Origin: Nocardioides jiangsuensis
GTDB lineage: Bacteria > Actinomycetota > Actinomycetes > Propionibacteriales > Nocardioidaceae
Direction: 5' to 3'
DNA: 64,000 nt
NCBI RefSeq assembly: GCF_019679455.1
Contig: NZ_JAIEZQ010000001.1
Span: 1,364,001-1,428,000 of the forward strand
In this document: positions 8,508 to 16,127 of the stretch, piece after piece
Layout: the number at the start of each line of letters is the position of its first letter
How positions within the stretch are numbered: position 1 is the first letter of the stretch
Notes under the pieces: model-generated
Told to the model about the DNA's origin: nothing
Databases searched by the model: none
What the model saw: the letters and a program-made list of their open reading frames with translations, nothing else
Position numbers and translations under genes: made by a program

Positions 8508-9032
8508 ATGAAGGCACTCGTCGTCTACGAGTCCATGTTCGGCAACACCGAGGAGGTGGCCCGCGCCGTGGCCGACGGCCTGCGGGAGCGGCTCGAGGTG
8601 GAGGTCGTCGAGGTCGGCGACGCGCCCGCGAGCCTCCCGGCGCCGCTCGACCTGGTCGTCGTCGGTGGACCGACCCACGCGTTCTCGATGACCCGGCAGA
8701 ACACCCGCGAGGACGCCGTACGCCAGGGCGCCACGCACCCGGCCGGGACCGGGATCCGGGACTGGATCGACCACCTCGAGGCCGGGCGGCACACGGAGTA
8801 CGTCGCCACCTTCGACACCCGCGTGACCAAGGTGCGGCACCTGCCCGGCTCCGCCGCGAAGTCGGCGACCAAGGCGCTGCGCCGGCACGGCTTCAAGTCC
8901 GGTGCGGGCACCGCGAGCTTCTACGTCGCCGACGTCGACGGGCCGCTGGTCGACGGTGAGCTCGAGCGGGCGCGGGCCTGGGGTGGACAGCTCGCCGCGG
9001 AGGCCCAGGCCCGGGCCGGCGCCTCCGCCTGA
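8508..9032 (+). CDS. Flavodoxin family protein
   Basis: A 174-aa flavodoxin-like protein. The phosphate-binding loop SMFGNTEEV is at residues 9-17 and the second loop VVVGGPTHAFS at about 50-60. It should bind FMN and carry electrons in the cytoplasm. GAAGGAG precedes the ATG by six bases. The upstream DUF4389 gene ends 16 nt earlier. It is longer and more Arg-rich than electron-transfer flavodoxins, so a regulatory or stress role is also possible. No partner reductase is adjacent. Confidence 0.85.
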   Translation: MKALVVYESMFGNTEEVARAVADGLRERLEVEVVEVGDAPASLPAPLDLVVVGGPTHAFSMTRQNTREDAVRQGATHPAGTGIRDWIDHLEAGRHTEYVATFDTRVTKVRHLPGSAAKSATKALRRHGFKSGAGTASFYVADVDGPLVDGELERARAWGGQLAAEAQARAGASA

Positions 9033-9177
9033 GACCGCCGGCCGGCTCGCGAGGTGCTCAGCGTCGGCGCGCCGGTCGGTGTGTGACGCGCCACTGTGGG
9101 CGTGTCCACCGGCTTGTCCGCGGCCACGTCGGGTACGACACTGTTCCGAGACCGCCAGCGGAAAGGGAGGGGCCTCG

Positions 9178-10125
9178 TTGTCCGCGCGGGTTCACCAGCA
9201 CGCTGCTCTGCAGCACAACGCGATCTTCTACGACGCACCGGCCGACCTCACCACGGCGGCGGAACGTTTCGTGCGCGAGGGGCTCGAGGCCGGCGAGGTC
9301 GTGCTCGTCAACTCCGGCAGCAACCCTGTCACCGAGGCCCTCTCCGCCGTGTACGGCGACGAGAAGCGGGTCGTCTTCGCCGAGTCCCCGGTCTACGGGC
9401 GGCCGGTGTCGGTGATCGACGCCTACAAGCGGATCATGGACCGCGGCCTCGCGGCGGGCGTGCCCGGCTACCGCGCGATGGGCTTCATCGACTTCGACAA
9501 CGCCGACCTGCCCTGGCAGGAGTGGCTGCTCTACGAGGCGGCGGTGAACCGGGTCTTCGCCGACTACCCGTTCCGCACCCTGTGCCCCTACGACACCACC
9601 CAGGTCGAGCCGGGGATCCTCGAGGCGATCCAGAGCGCCCACACCGGTCTGGTCACCCCGCACGGCGTCCGCCCCAACCCGACGTACCTCGACCCGGCCG
9701 ACCTGGTCCGCCACGAGGGCTGGCGCACCCCGAGGGCCGCGGTACAGGACGACCCGCCGCACCTGGTCCTCGACCGCACCGAGAACCTGACCGAGCTGCG
9801 CCTGGAGCTCTTCCCGGCCACCCTGATGTCCACGGTGCCGCGCCAGAAGGTCGACGACTTCGTCACTGCCGTCTGCGAGGTGACCGCCAACGCCTGGCGC
9901 CACGGCGCGCCGCCGGTGCGGCTGCGGCTGTGGACCGAGGTGGACACCCTGCTGTGCACGGTCACCGACCAGGGTCCGGGTATCGACGACGCGTTCGTCG
10001 GCTACGCCCGGCCGAGCAGCACCGAGGCCTCGCTGGGCCTGTGGGCCGCCCGCCAGCTCTGCGACGTGCTCGACTTCGACCGCACCCGGGACGGCTTCGA
10101 GGTCCGACTGGTCGCCTACGCCTGA
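9178..10125 (+). CDS. MEDS-domain anti-sigma-factor-like ATP-binding protein
   Basis: A 315-aa cytosolic protein. Residues about 5-165 fit the MEDS (DcmR-type sensory) domain, with HNAIFYDA, EAGEVVLV, YKRIMD and GFIDFDN. The C-terminal 130 residues form a GHKL/HATPase domain: TAVCEVTANAWRHG gives the N-box and VTDQGPGIDD the G1 box. This arrangement is seen in RsbW-like kinases that control sigma factors. The TTG start at 9178 is chosen because AGGGAGG lies seven bases upstream; the open frame upstream of it lacks coding character. No cognate sigma factor or anti-anti-sigma factor is in the window. Confidence 0.82.
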   Translation: MSARVHQHAALQHNAIFYDAPADLTTAAERFVREGLEAGEVVLVNSGSNPVTEALSAVYGDEKRVVFAESPVYGRPVSVIDAYKRIMDRGLAAGVPGYRAMGFIDFDNADLPWQEWLLYEAAVNRVFADYPFRTLCPYDTTQVEPGILEAIQSAHTGLVTPHGVRPNPTYLDPADLVRHEGWRTPRAAVQDDPPHLVLDRTENLTELRLELFPATLMSTVPRQKVDDFVTAVCEVTANAWRHGAPPVRLRLWTEVDTLLCTVTDQGPGIDDAFVGYARPSSTEASLGLWAARQLCDVLDFDRTRDGFEVRLVAYA

Positions 10126-10550
10126 GCGCGGCGCATCGGCACGTGCGGGATGCCGTCGTCGAGGAACTCCTCGCCGGACGCCTCGAACCCGAACCGGCCG
10201 TACCAGCCGACCAGGTAGGACTGGGCGTCGAGCACGACCGGCCGGTCCCCGGCCGACGCCAGCGCCGCCCGCATCAGGTCCTCGGCGAGGCCGCGTCCGC
10301 GGTGGGTCGCCGCCACCAGCACCCGGCCCACCCGCACCGAGCCGTGGTCATCGAGGACCCGCAGGTAGGCCACCGGCCGCCCGTCGTCCTCCACCCACAG
10401 GTGCCGTGTCCCGGGCTCGAGGTCGCGCCCGTCGAGCTCCTGGTAGGGACACTCCTGCTCCACCACGAACACCGCCTCGCGCAGCTGCCAGAGCAGGTAG
10501 GCGGTGCGGGTGTCGAGCTCGTCGAAGGGTGCGGTGCGTACGTCGGCCAC
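10116..10550 (-). CDS. GNAT N-acetyltransferase, ElaA-like
   Basis: A 144-aa GNAT protein of the ElaA type. Landmarks are YLLWQLREAVFVVEQ near residue 20-35, the acetyl-CoA loop RVLVAATHRGRGLAEDL in the middle and YGRFGFEASGEEFLDDGIPH near the end. The GTG at 10550 gives the usual ElaA length; the frame stays open further upstream but loses similarity. Substrate unknown. It converges with the MEDS gene, sharing 10 bp at the 3' ends, and diverges from the next gene. Confidence 0.85.
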   Translation of the reverse strand: MADVRTAPFDELDTRTAYLLWQLREAVFVVEQECPYQELDGRDLEPGTRHLWVEDDGRPVAYLRVLDDHGSVRVGRVLVAATHRGRGLAEDLMRAALASAGDRPVVLDAQSYLVGWYGRFGFEASGEEFLDDGIPHVPMRRAQA

Positions 10551-10605
10551 CGGAACATTCTGGTACGGCGGTTCGTTGGTCGTCGGACGGAGGGTGGGCC
10601 AGGCG

Positions 10606-11307
10606 ATGAGCGAGACCGGTACGACGTCGGGGCGCCGGCGGCACACGGCGGGCTGGGCGGTCGCACGAGGGGAGGACGTCGACCTCGCGCCGACCCCGGA
10701 GGCCGAGCTCGACCGCCAGTTGGGGAACCTGTGCGACAAGGGCTACCCGGAGCTGGCCGGGATGAGCCCCGGCGGCCTGCGTGACCACCTCGCGCCGCTG
10801 GGCGAGCTGCTGCCGAAGGCGTTCGCCTCGACGCCCCGGTCCCTCCCGTTCCTGCTCGTGGTGACGAGCCGGCTGGTCCCCACCGTGGCCGCGGTGGAGC
10901 GGTTCGCCGTCCGCGGACGGCCCGGCTTCACCGACATGGCCGACGAGCTCGGCGGCTATGCCCCCATCCCCGAGGTCGAGCCGCCCGAGGCGGACGCCTA
11001 CCTGCTGGTCGACGTGGACACCGGCGCCGGGACGCTCGGCGTCCGGCCGACCGACGCGCTGCCCGTCCTGCTCGGTGCGGGGCGCAGCCCGCTCACCATC
11101 GACGAGGGGGTGGCGCTGGTGACCCACTTCCCGAAGGTGCTCACCACGCGCAACGCCTTCCAGAGCCTGGGGTCACGCGCGGCGAACAAGCGGGTCCCGA
11201 GCTTCTGGGTGAGCAAGGGTGCGCCGCGGCTGGGCTGGTGCTGGGCCGGCAACCCGCACACCTGGCTGGGTGCGGCCTCGGCCGCGGCCCGCTACGGCAG
11301 CCGGTAG
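10606..11307 (+). CDS. Conserved actinobacterial protein (DUF5701-like)
   Basis: A 233-aa soluble protein with a LCDKGYPELAGM segment near residue 45-57 and a conserved FPKVLTTRNAFQSLGSRAANKRVPSFW stretch toward the C-terminus (read as separate blocks). It resembles the actinobacterial DUF5701 family; the family number is from memory. No catalytic motif is recognisable. The ATG at 10606 is the first start after which codon usage is clearly coding; the frame is open for 100 nt upstream. It converges with the PIG-L gene, overlapping it by 16 bp. Confidence 0.7.
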   Translation: MSETGTTSGRRRHTAGWAVARGEDVDLAPTPEAELDRQLGNLCDKGYPELAGMSPGGLRDHLAPLGELLPKAFASTPRSLPFLLVVTSRLVPTVAAVERFAVRGRPGFTDMADELGGYAPIPEVEPPEADAYLLVDVDTGAGTLGVRPTDALPVLLGAGRSPLTIDEGVALVTHFPKVLTTRNAFQSLGSRAANKRVPSFWVSKGAPRLGWCWAGNPHTWLGAASAAARYGSR

Positions 11308-12023
11308 ACCGCGAACTTCTCGCCGAGCCGGCCGTCGGCGAGCCCGTACTCGACGGCGGTCGCGGTGAGCTTGTCGTGCATCGCCCGGCGGATCCGCTCC
11401 GGGTCGGGGTGCTGGCTCTCGTGGCACAGGAGCGCGGCCATCTTCGCCTCGAAGTGCTCGGTCACGTCGACCACGTGGTTGTCGGTCGGGTGCTCCATCA
11501 GCCACACCTCCGACGCAGACCAGGCCTCGAGTCCCTCGTCCTCGAGCAGGTCGCGGAACGCGAACGGGTTGCCCGACGCCGGGAACAGCGCCTGGGTCGC
11601 GGCCTCCCCGCCGGCGAGGTGGTCGGGGTGGGAGGGGGCCAGGCGCTCCCAGCTCCGCTCCGGGCTCGAGATGAGCACCCGCTGCGGGCGGACCTGGCGC
11701 AGCACCCGGACCAGGTCGCGCACCAGCGCCCGGGTCACCTCCAGCTCCCCGTCGACGTACCCGAGGAACCGGACGTCCTGCACGCCGACCGCCTTCGCGG
11801 CGGCGCGCTGCTCCCGGTGCCGGATGTCGGGGATGTCGGCGCGGTCCACGGCGGGGTCGAAGCCGCCGGCCTGCCCGTCGGTGATCACGCAGTAGGTCAC
11901 GTCGATCCCCGCGCCGGTCCAGGCGGCGACGGTCGCGGCGGCGCCGAAGTCGACGTCGTCGGGGTGCGCGGTGACCACGAGGGCGCGCTCGACCTCGCGG
12001 TCGGGGAGGGGGGCCGGGGTCAC
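11292..12023 (-). CDS. PIG-L family deacetylase
   Basis: A 243-aa PIG-L/LmbE-fold zinc hydrolase. The metal motif AHPDD is at residues 19-23 and the second metal ligand lies in SHPDHLAGG in the centre. Relatives deacetylate N-acetylglucosaminyl conjugates such as GlcNAc-inositol (MshB), bacillithiol precursors or antibiotic sugars. Substrate here is unknown; it is shorter and differently placed from mycothiol MshB. It lies 9 nt downstream of the esterase gene and is probably co-transcribed with it. Confidence 0.88.
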   Translation of the reverse strand: MTPAPLPDREVERALVVTAHPDDVDFGAAATVAAWTGAGIDVTYCVITDGQAGGFDPAVDRADIPDIRHREQRAAAKAVGVQDVRFLGYVDGELEVTRALVRDLVRVLRQVRPQRVLISSPERSWERLAPSHPDHLAGGEAATQALFPASGNPFAFRDLLEDEGLEAWSASEVWLMEHPTDNHVVDVTEHFEAKMAALLCHESQHPDPERIRRAMHDKLTATAVEYGLADGRLGEKFAVYRLP

Positions 12024-12032
12024 CCGCCCACC

Positions 12033-12941
12033 CTAGCCACGCCCGGAACCGGGCTCGGCGAGGAACTCCAGGGTGGTCGCCAGGGCCGGCCCGGCCTCGG
12101 GCACCGGCAGGATCGGGAAGACGTGCAGCAGGTCGGGCTCCTCGACGTAGGCGAGGTCCCAGCCGGTGCCCTCCGCCCGGCGCACCAGCTCGCGGCACTG
12201 CGGGTGGAACGTGTCGAGGGTGCCGCAGAACATCAGCGTGGGCGGCAGGCCGGCCGGGTCGCCGTACAGCGGGCTGACCTCGGGCCGGGTCTCGTCGTCG
12301 CCGCCTGCCCACCACGACCCTGCGAGCCGGAGCCTGGTGAGCCGCAGCCACGGGTCGCGGGCGTTGGCCTCGGCCGTGCCGGGCGCCGCGTTGGTGAGGT
12401 CGAGCCAGGGGCTGAGGAGGACGAGGTGCGTCGGCTGTGGCCCCGGCCGGGCGGCGAGCTGCTGCGCGAGGGCGAGAGCGAAGCCGCCGCCCGCGGAGTC
12501 GCCGGCGAGCACCACGCCGCGCGGCGACTCGATGGCCAGCTGCTCGAAGAGCGACAGCACCGCCGGGTGCGAGTCGCGCCAGGTCCACTGCGGCGCCAGC
12601 GGGTAGACCGGGAGCACCACCCGCGCGTCGAGCCGCCGGGCCAGCCGGACCACGTAGCGCCAGTGCCCCGGGTCGGCGTGGGCGACGTAGCCCCCGCCGT
12701 GCAGGTAGAGCACGGCGCGCCCCGGGTCGGTGCCCCGCACCCGCAGCTCGTGGACGGGGAAGCCGAGGTCCGTGCGGGTGGTCACCTCGCAGCCGCGCAC
12801 GGTCCGGGCCGGCGGGTCGGTGGCGGCGCGGGCCTGCGCGGCCAGCACCCCGCGGCGCAGCGCGTCCGCGTCGTCGACCTCGCCGCGCCGACGCAGCACC
12901 GGCACCACCCGGGCCAGGAACTGGTGCTGCGGACTCGGCAC
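12033..12941 (-). CDS. Alpha/beta hydrolase, HSL-type esterase
   Basis: A 302-aa hydrolase of the hormone-sensitive-lipase family. The oxyanion motif HGGGY is at residues 81-85 and the nucleophile elbow GDSAGG at 147-152 (Ser149). The likely acid/base residues lie in GTLDTFHP and LLHVFP near the C-terminus. It probably acts on short-chain acyl esters in the cytoplasm. GTG start with GGAGGA upstream. It diverges from the thiamine transporter operon. Confidence 0.88.
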   Translation of the reverse strand: MPSPQHQFLARVVPVLRRRGEVDDADALRRGVLAAQARAATDPPARTVRGCEVTTRTDLGFPVHELRVRGTDPGRAVLYLHGGGYVAHADPGHWRYVVRLARRLDARVVLPVYPLAPQWTWRDSHPAVLSLFEQLAIESPRGVVLAGDSAGGGFALALAQQLAARPGPQPTHLVLLSPWLDLTNAAPGTAEANARDPWLRLTRLRLAGSWWAGGDDETRPEVSPLYGDPAGLPPTLMFCGTLDTFHPQCRELVRRAEGTGWDLAYVEEPDLLHVFPILPVPEAGPALATTLEFLAEPGSGRG

Positions 12942-13030
12942 GGGCCTCCTCCGTGGGTCGGTCGCGGGTGGTCACGCGGGTCGGGTCCGGCCGCCCGACG
13001 GACACCCTGCGGGCGCGCCTCGGGCAGGTG

Positions 13031-13036
13031 TAGTCT
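13031..13036 (+). promoter_or_regulatory. -10 box upstream of the TPP riboswitch
   Basis: TAGTCT matches the actinobacterial TANNNT -10. A transcript beginning about 7 nt downstream (near 13043) would start directly before the first riboswitch helix. No clear -35 is visible. Confidence 0.5.
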
Positions 13037-13047
13037 CGCACCCAGAA

Positions 13048-13138
13048 CGACAGGGGAGCGCCGACCGGCGCTGAGAGTGCGGAAACGGCCGCAGACCCTC
13101 GAACCTGCCCCGGCTCATACCGGCGAAGGAAGTCGAGT
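13048..13138 (+). ncRNA. TPP riboswitch (THI element)
   Basis: The hallmark blocks of the thiamine pyrophosphate aptamer occur in order: GGGGAGC, GGCGCTGAGAGTGCGG, GACCCTCGAACCTG and CATACCGGCGAAGGAAG. It precedes ykoE, so TPP is expected to switch off the transporter genes. Exact ends are approximate. Confidence 0.95.
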
Positions 13139-13140
13139 CT

Positions 13141-13180
13141 CGATCGCATTCGTGCGATTCCCTCCCTGAACCTTTGGGAG
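13141..13180 (+). promoter_or_regulatory. Riboswitch expression platform sequestering the ykoE SD
   Basis: Two hairpins follow the aptamer. ATCGCA at 13143-13148 and TGCGAT at 13153-13158 enclose a TTCG tetraloop. CTCCC at 13162-13166 can pair with GGGAG at 13176-13180, which is the ykoE Shine-Dalgarno sequence, 6 nt before the ATG. This suggests control of translation rather than termination. Confidence 0.6.
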
Positions 13181-13186
13181 TGCAGC

Positions 13187-13849
13187 ATGTCCTCTTCAGT
13201 CGAGTCACAGCCGAACCGGGCCTCGGGCGGCCGTCGTACGACGGTCCTGGCGTCCCGCCCGCTGCTCGGTTACCGCACCGTCGACCTCGTCAGCGCCGCC
13301 ATGCTCGGTGTCGCGTTCGGGGTCGTGTTCTGGGCGTGGAGCCTGGTGTACAACGCGCCCGCGGCGGCGCTGTACGCGGTCTTCCCGCCGCTGACCGCCC
13401 TGCTCGCCGGCCCGTGGCTGCTCGCGGGGGTCGTGGCGGGCCTCCTGGTCCGCCGTCCCGGCGCCGCGCTGCTCGCGGAGGTCGTGGCGGCGGCCGTGTC
13501 TGCCCTGATCGGCTCGCAGTGGGGGTGGACGGTGCTGCTGTCGGGCGCGCTGCAGGGGGTCGGCGTCGAGATCGCGCTGGCGCTCTTCGCGTGGAGGCGG
13601 TTCGGTCCGTTCGTCGCCGTCCTGGCCGGCTCGCTGGCCGCCGCGTGCGAGGTCGTCTTCTACGAGTGGTGGCAGTACGTCGTCGACTTCTCGTGGGCCT
13701 GGAAGCTCGCCTACCTGGGCGCCTTCGTCGTCTCCGGCGCCGTCGTCGCGGGTCTCGGCGGGCTGCTGCTGGTGCGCGCGCTCGCCAAGACGGGCGCCGC
13801 CAACGCGATGCCCCCCGGCCAGGAGGAGCTCGAGCGATCCGCGGTCTGA
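13187..13849 (+). CDS. ykoE: ECF transporter substrate-binding subunit YkoE (thiamine/HMP)
   Basis: A 220-aa integral membrane protein with about five or six hydrophobic helices, a YkoE-family (ABC_cobalt-like) S component. Typical features are a polar first 30 residues, VDLVSAAMLGVAFGVVFW, then a long loop-poor membrane core with the conserved WWQY region. YkoE partners with YkoD and YkoC to import thiamine or its pyrimidine moiety. The ATG at 13187 follows GGGAG by six bases. The upstream TPP riboswitch ties it directly to thiamine supply. Confidence 0.93.
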   Translation: MSSSVESQPNRASGGRRTTVLASRPLLGYRTVDLVSAAMLGVAFGVVFWAWSLVYNAPAAALYAVFPPLTALLAGPWLLAGVVAGLLVRRPGAALLAEVVAAAVSALIGSQWGWTVLLSGALQGVGVEIALALFAWRRFGPFVAVLAGSLAAACEVVFYEWWQYVVDFSWAWKLAYLGAFVVSGAVVAGLGGLLLVRALAKTGAANAMPPGQEELERSAV

Positions 13850-13869
13850 CCAGCCCCGCTCCCGCCTCC

Positions 13870-15393
13870 GTGCCGAGGACCGGGGGTGGCCGGGTCGACG
13901 TACGCGGGCTCACCTGGCGACCTTCGGGCCGGCGCGTCCCGGTGCTCGCCGGGCTCGACCTCCGGATCGAGCCCGGCGAGAAGGTGCTGCTCGCGGGAGC
14001 GAGCGGGTCGGGCAAGTCGACCCTGCTGCGGGCCATCGCCGGCCTGCTGCAGACCACGGACGTCGGAGAGCTCTCCGGTGAGGTGAGCGTCGACGGACGG
14101 CACCCCCAGGAGCGCGCGGGAACCGTGGGGCTGCTGCTGCAGGACCCCTCGGCGGCCGTCGTCGCGGACCGGGTCGGACGCGACGTCGCGTTCGGGCTCG
14201 AGAACACCCGGACGCCGCCGGACCTCATGCCGGGCCTCGTCGCCGGGGCGCTGCGGGCCGCCGGGTTCCCCTACGACGAACGGCGCAGCACCAGGACCCT
14301 GTCCGGTGGGGAGACGCAGCGTCTTGCGCTGGCCGGGGCGCTGGCGCTGCGGCCGCAGGTGCTGCTCCTCGACGAGCCGACCTCGATGCTCGACGCGGAC
14401 AACGCCGCCCGCGTACGTCGCTCCGTCCTCGCCGCCTGTGAGCAGCAGGGGACGACGCTCGTCGTCGTCGAGCACCAGATCGGTCCCTGGGTCGAGCACC
14501 TGGACCGGTGCGTCGTCCTCGACCGGTCCGGTGCCGTCATCGCCGACGGGCGCCCCGGCGAGGTCCTGGCGCGGCTGGGGGAGTCCCTCGCCGCCGAGGG
14601 GATCTGGGTCCCGGACCTGCCCGCGCCGCGGCCGCTCTCCGTGGACCCGGTGCTGGTCACGCCGACGCTCCACGTCCCCGTCGGCGAGGTGCTCCTCGCC
14701 GCGGAGCGGGTGGGCGTCACCTACGGGTCGCCGTTCGGCGGGTCCGCGGGCGAGCCGCGGAACGTCGCGCTCGACGACGTCAGCTGCGTCCTGCACGAGG
14801 GCGAGAGCGTGGTCCTCGGCGGTGGGTCCGGTGCCGGGAAGTCCACCCTGCTCGCTGCCCTCGCCGGCCTCCAGGCCCCCGACCGCGGCGCGGTCCACAT
14901 CCACCCCCGGCTCGCCGGGCGGAAGGGCCGCGTCCTGCACCGGCTCACCTCGCCCGAGCTGGCGGCGCGGGTCGCCTGGGTGCCCCAGCTCCCCGAGCAC
15001 GGCCTGGTCACCCACACCGTGCTCGACGAGCTGCTCGTCAGCGCCCGGGCCCTCGGGCAGCCCGCGGCCGCGGCCGAGCGGCGGGCGCGCGCACTGCTCG
15101 AGCACCTCGGGCTGGCCGCGCTCGCCGGCTCCTCGGTGCACCACCTGTCCGGGGGTGAGCAGCGGCGGCTGGTGGTCGCCGCCGCGCTGGTGCACGGTCC
15201 GGCCGGGCTGCTCCTCGACGAGCCGACGGTCGGCCAGGACCGGAACACCTGGGCGGCGGTCACCGGACTGTGCCTGGCGGCGCGGAACGCGGGAGCCGCG
15301 GTCGGCGTCGCCACGCACGACGCGGTGGCCACGCACGCCCTGGTCTCCCCCGGCGGGCGCACGCTCACCCTCGAACGGGGACGGCTGACATGA
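13870..15393 (+). CDS. ykoD: ECF transporter double ATPase YkoD
   Basis: A 507-aa protein with two fused ABC ATPase domains that energise the YkoEDC importer on the cytoplasmic face. Walker A sites are GASGSGKS at residues 43-50 and GGSGAGKS at 318-325. Signature motifs are LSGGETQR and LSGGEQRR; Walker B regions are VLLLDEPTS and GLLLDEPTV. The GTG at 13870 is the first in-frame conventional start, but it has no Shine-Dalgarno sequence. AGGAGG at the ykoE 3' end would suit an ATC just before the ykoE stop, so the true start is uncertain by about 40 nt. Its stop overlaps ykoC (ATGA). Confidence 0.92.
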   Translation: MPRTGGGRVDVRGLTWRPSGRRVPVLAGLDLRIEPGEKVLLAGASGSGKSTLLRAIAGLLQTTDVGELSGEVSVDGRHPQERAGTVGLLLQDPSAAVVADRVGRDVAFGLENTRTPPDLMPGLVAGALRAAGFPYDERRSTRTLSGGETQRLALAGALALRPQVLLLDEPTSMLDADNAARVRRSVLAACEQQGTTLVVVEHQIGPWVEHLDRCVVLDRSGAVIADGRPGEVLARLGESLAAEGIWVPDLPAPRPLSVDPVLVTPTLHVPVGEVLLAAERVGVTYGSPFGGSAGEPRNVALDDVSCVLHEGESVVLGGGSGAGKSTLLAALAGLQAPDRGAVHIHPRLAGRKGRVLHRLTSPELAARVAWVPQLPEHGLVTHTVLDELLVSARALGQPAAAAERRARALLEHLGLAALAGSSVHHLSGGEQRRLVVAAALVHGPAGLLLDEPTVGQDRNTWAAVTGLCLAARNAGAAVGVATHDAVATHALVSPGGRTLTLERGRLT

Positions 15394-16085
15394 GCCGCCC
15401 GTCCTACGGCCCGCTGTCCCTCCTCGCCGCGTCGCTGCTCCCGGCGCTGGGAGCCCCCGCCATCCACTCGACGCGGCACGGCCTCGTCTGCGTCGGGGTG
15501 CTGCTCCTCGTGTCCCTCGTGGTGGTGCGGGACTGGTCCTCGACGGTGCGGCGACTCGGGCTGGTCGCGCTGGCGGCGCTCTCGCTCGGCCTGTCCACCT
15601 GGCTGTACGGCGGCCGGGACCTCGACGTCGCGGCCGGCGCGACCCTGCGCGTGCTCTACCTGGTGATCCCGGCGGCCGTGCTCACGCCGTTCATCGACCC
15701 CACCCGGCTGGGTGACCACCTGGCCCAGCGGCTGCACCTGCCGGCACGTCCGGTCGTCGCGTCGACGGCCGCCCTCCAGCGCCTGGAGGCCCTCGGCTGG
15801 CAGTGGCAGCAGATCGCGCGGGCCCGCCGCGCACGCGGTGTCGGCGCCGACGGCGGCATCCTGCACCGGGCCCGTGTCACGGCGTCGATGGCGCTGTCGC
15901 TGATGGTGTCGACGATGCGGATGTCCGGGTCGATGTCGCTGGCGATGGATGCCCGCGGGTTCGGCGCCGCACACCGCCGTACCTTCGCCGAACCGGCGCC
16001 CTGGCAGCGCCGGGACACGGCGATCCTGCTGGGGGGCGTGGCGGTCGCGGCGCTGCCCTGGCTGTACCTCGTGGTGACGGCCTGA
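15390..16085 (+). CDS. ykoC: ECF transporter transmembrane subunit YkoC
   Basis: A 231-aa CbiQ/EcfT-type transmembrane protein with four to five hydrophobic helices. Coupling motifs are ARRARGVGA in the cytoplasmic loop and MDARGFGA near residue 190, matching the two A-R-G signatures of EcfT proteins. It should link YkoD to YkoE. The ATG overlaps the ykoD stop by 4 bp. No hairpin terminator is evident after it. Confidence 0.92.
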   Translation: MSRPSYGPLSLLAASLLPALGAPAIHSTRHGLVCVGVLLLVSLVVVRDWSSTVRRLGLVALAALSLGLSTWLYGGRDLDVAAGATLRVLYLVIPAAVLTPFIDPTRLGDHLAQRLHLPARPVVASTAALQRLEALGWQWQQIARARRARGVGADGGILHRARVTASMALSLMVSTMRMSGSMSLAMDARGFGAAHRRTFAEPAPWQRRDTAILLGGVAVAALPWLYLVVTA

Positions 16086-16115
16086 CGCGCCATCGGACCG
16101 GAGCGGGTGGTTCGT

Positions 16116-16121
16116 TAGAAT
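16116..16121 (+). promoter_or_regulatory. Leaderless-type -10 box before the PAP2 gene
   Basis: TAGAAT ends 6 nt before the GTG at 16128, so transcription is expected to begin at or next to the start codon. No Shine-Dalgarno sequence is present. Confidence 0.6.
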
Positions 16122-16127
16122 TCCCCG

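Noticed and set aside
5204-8509. A 1101-codon minus-strand frame covering three genes
   Set aside because: Only its last 104 codons are the TusE/DsrC-like gene; the rest is antisense to the DUF4389 gene or out of frame with the SQR-like gene.
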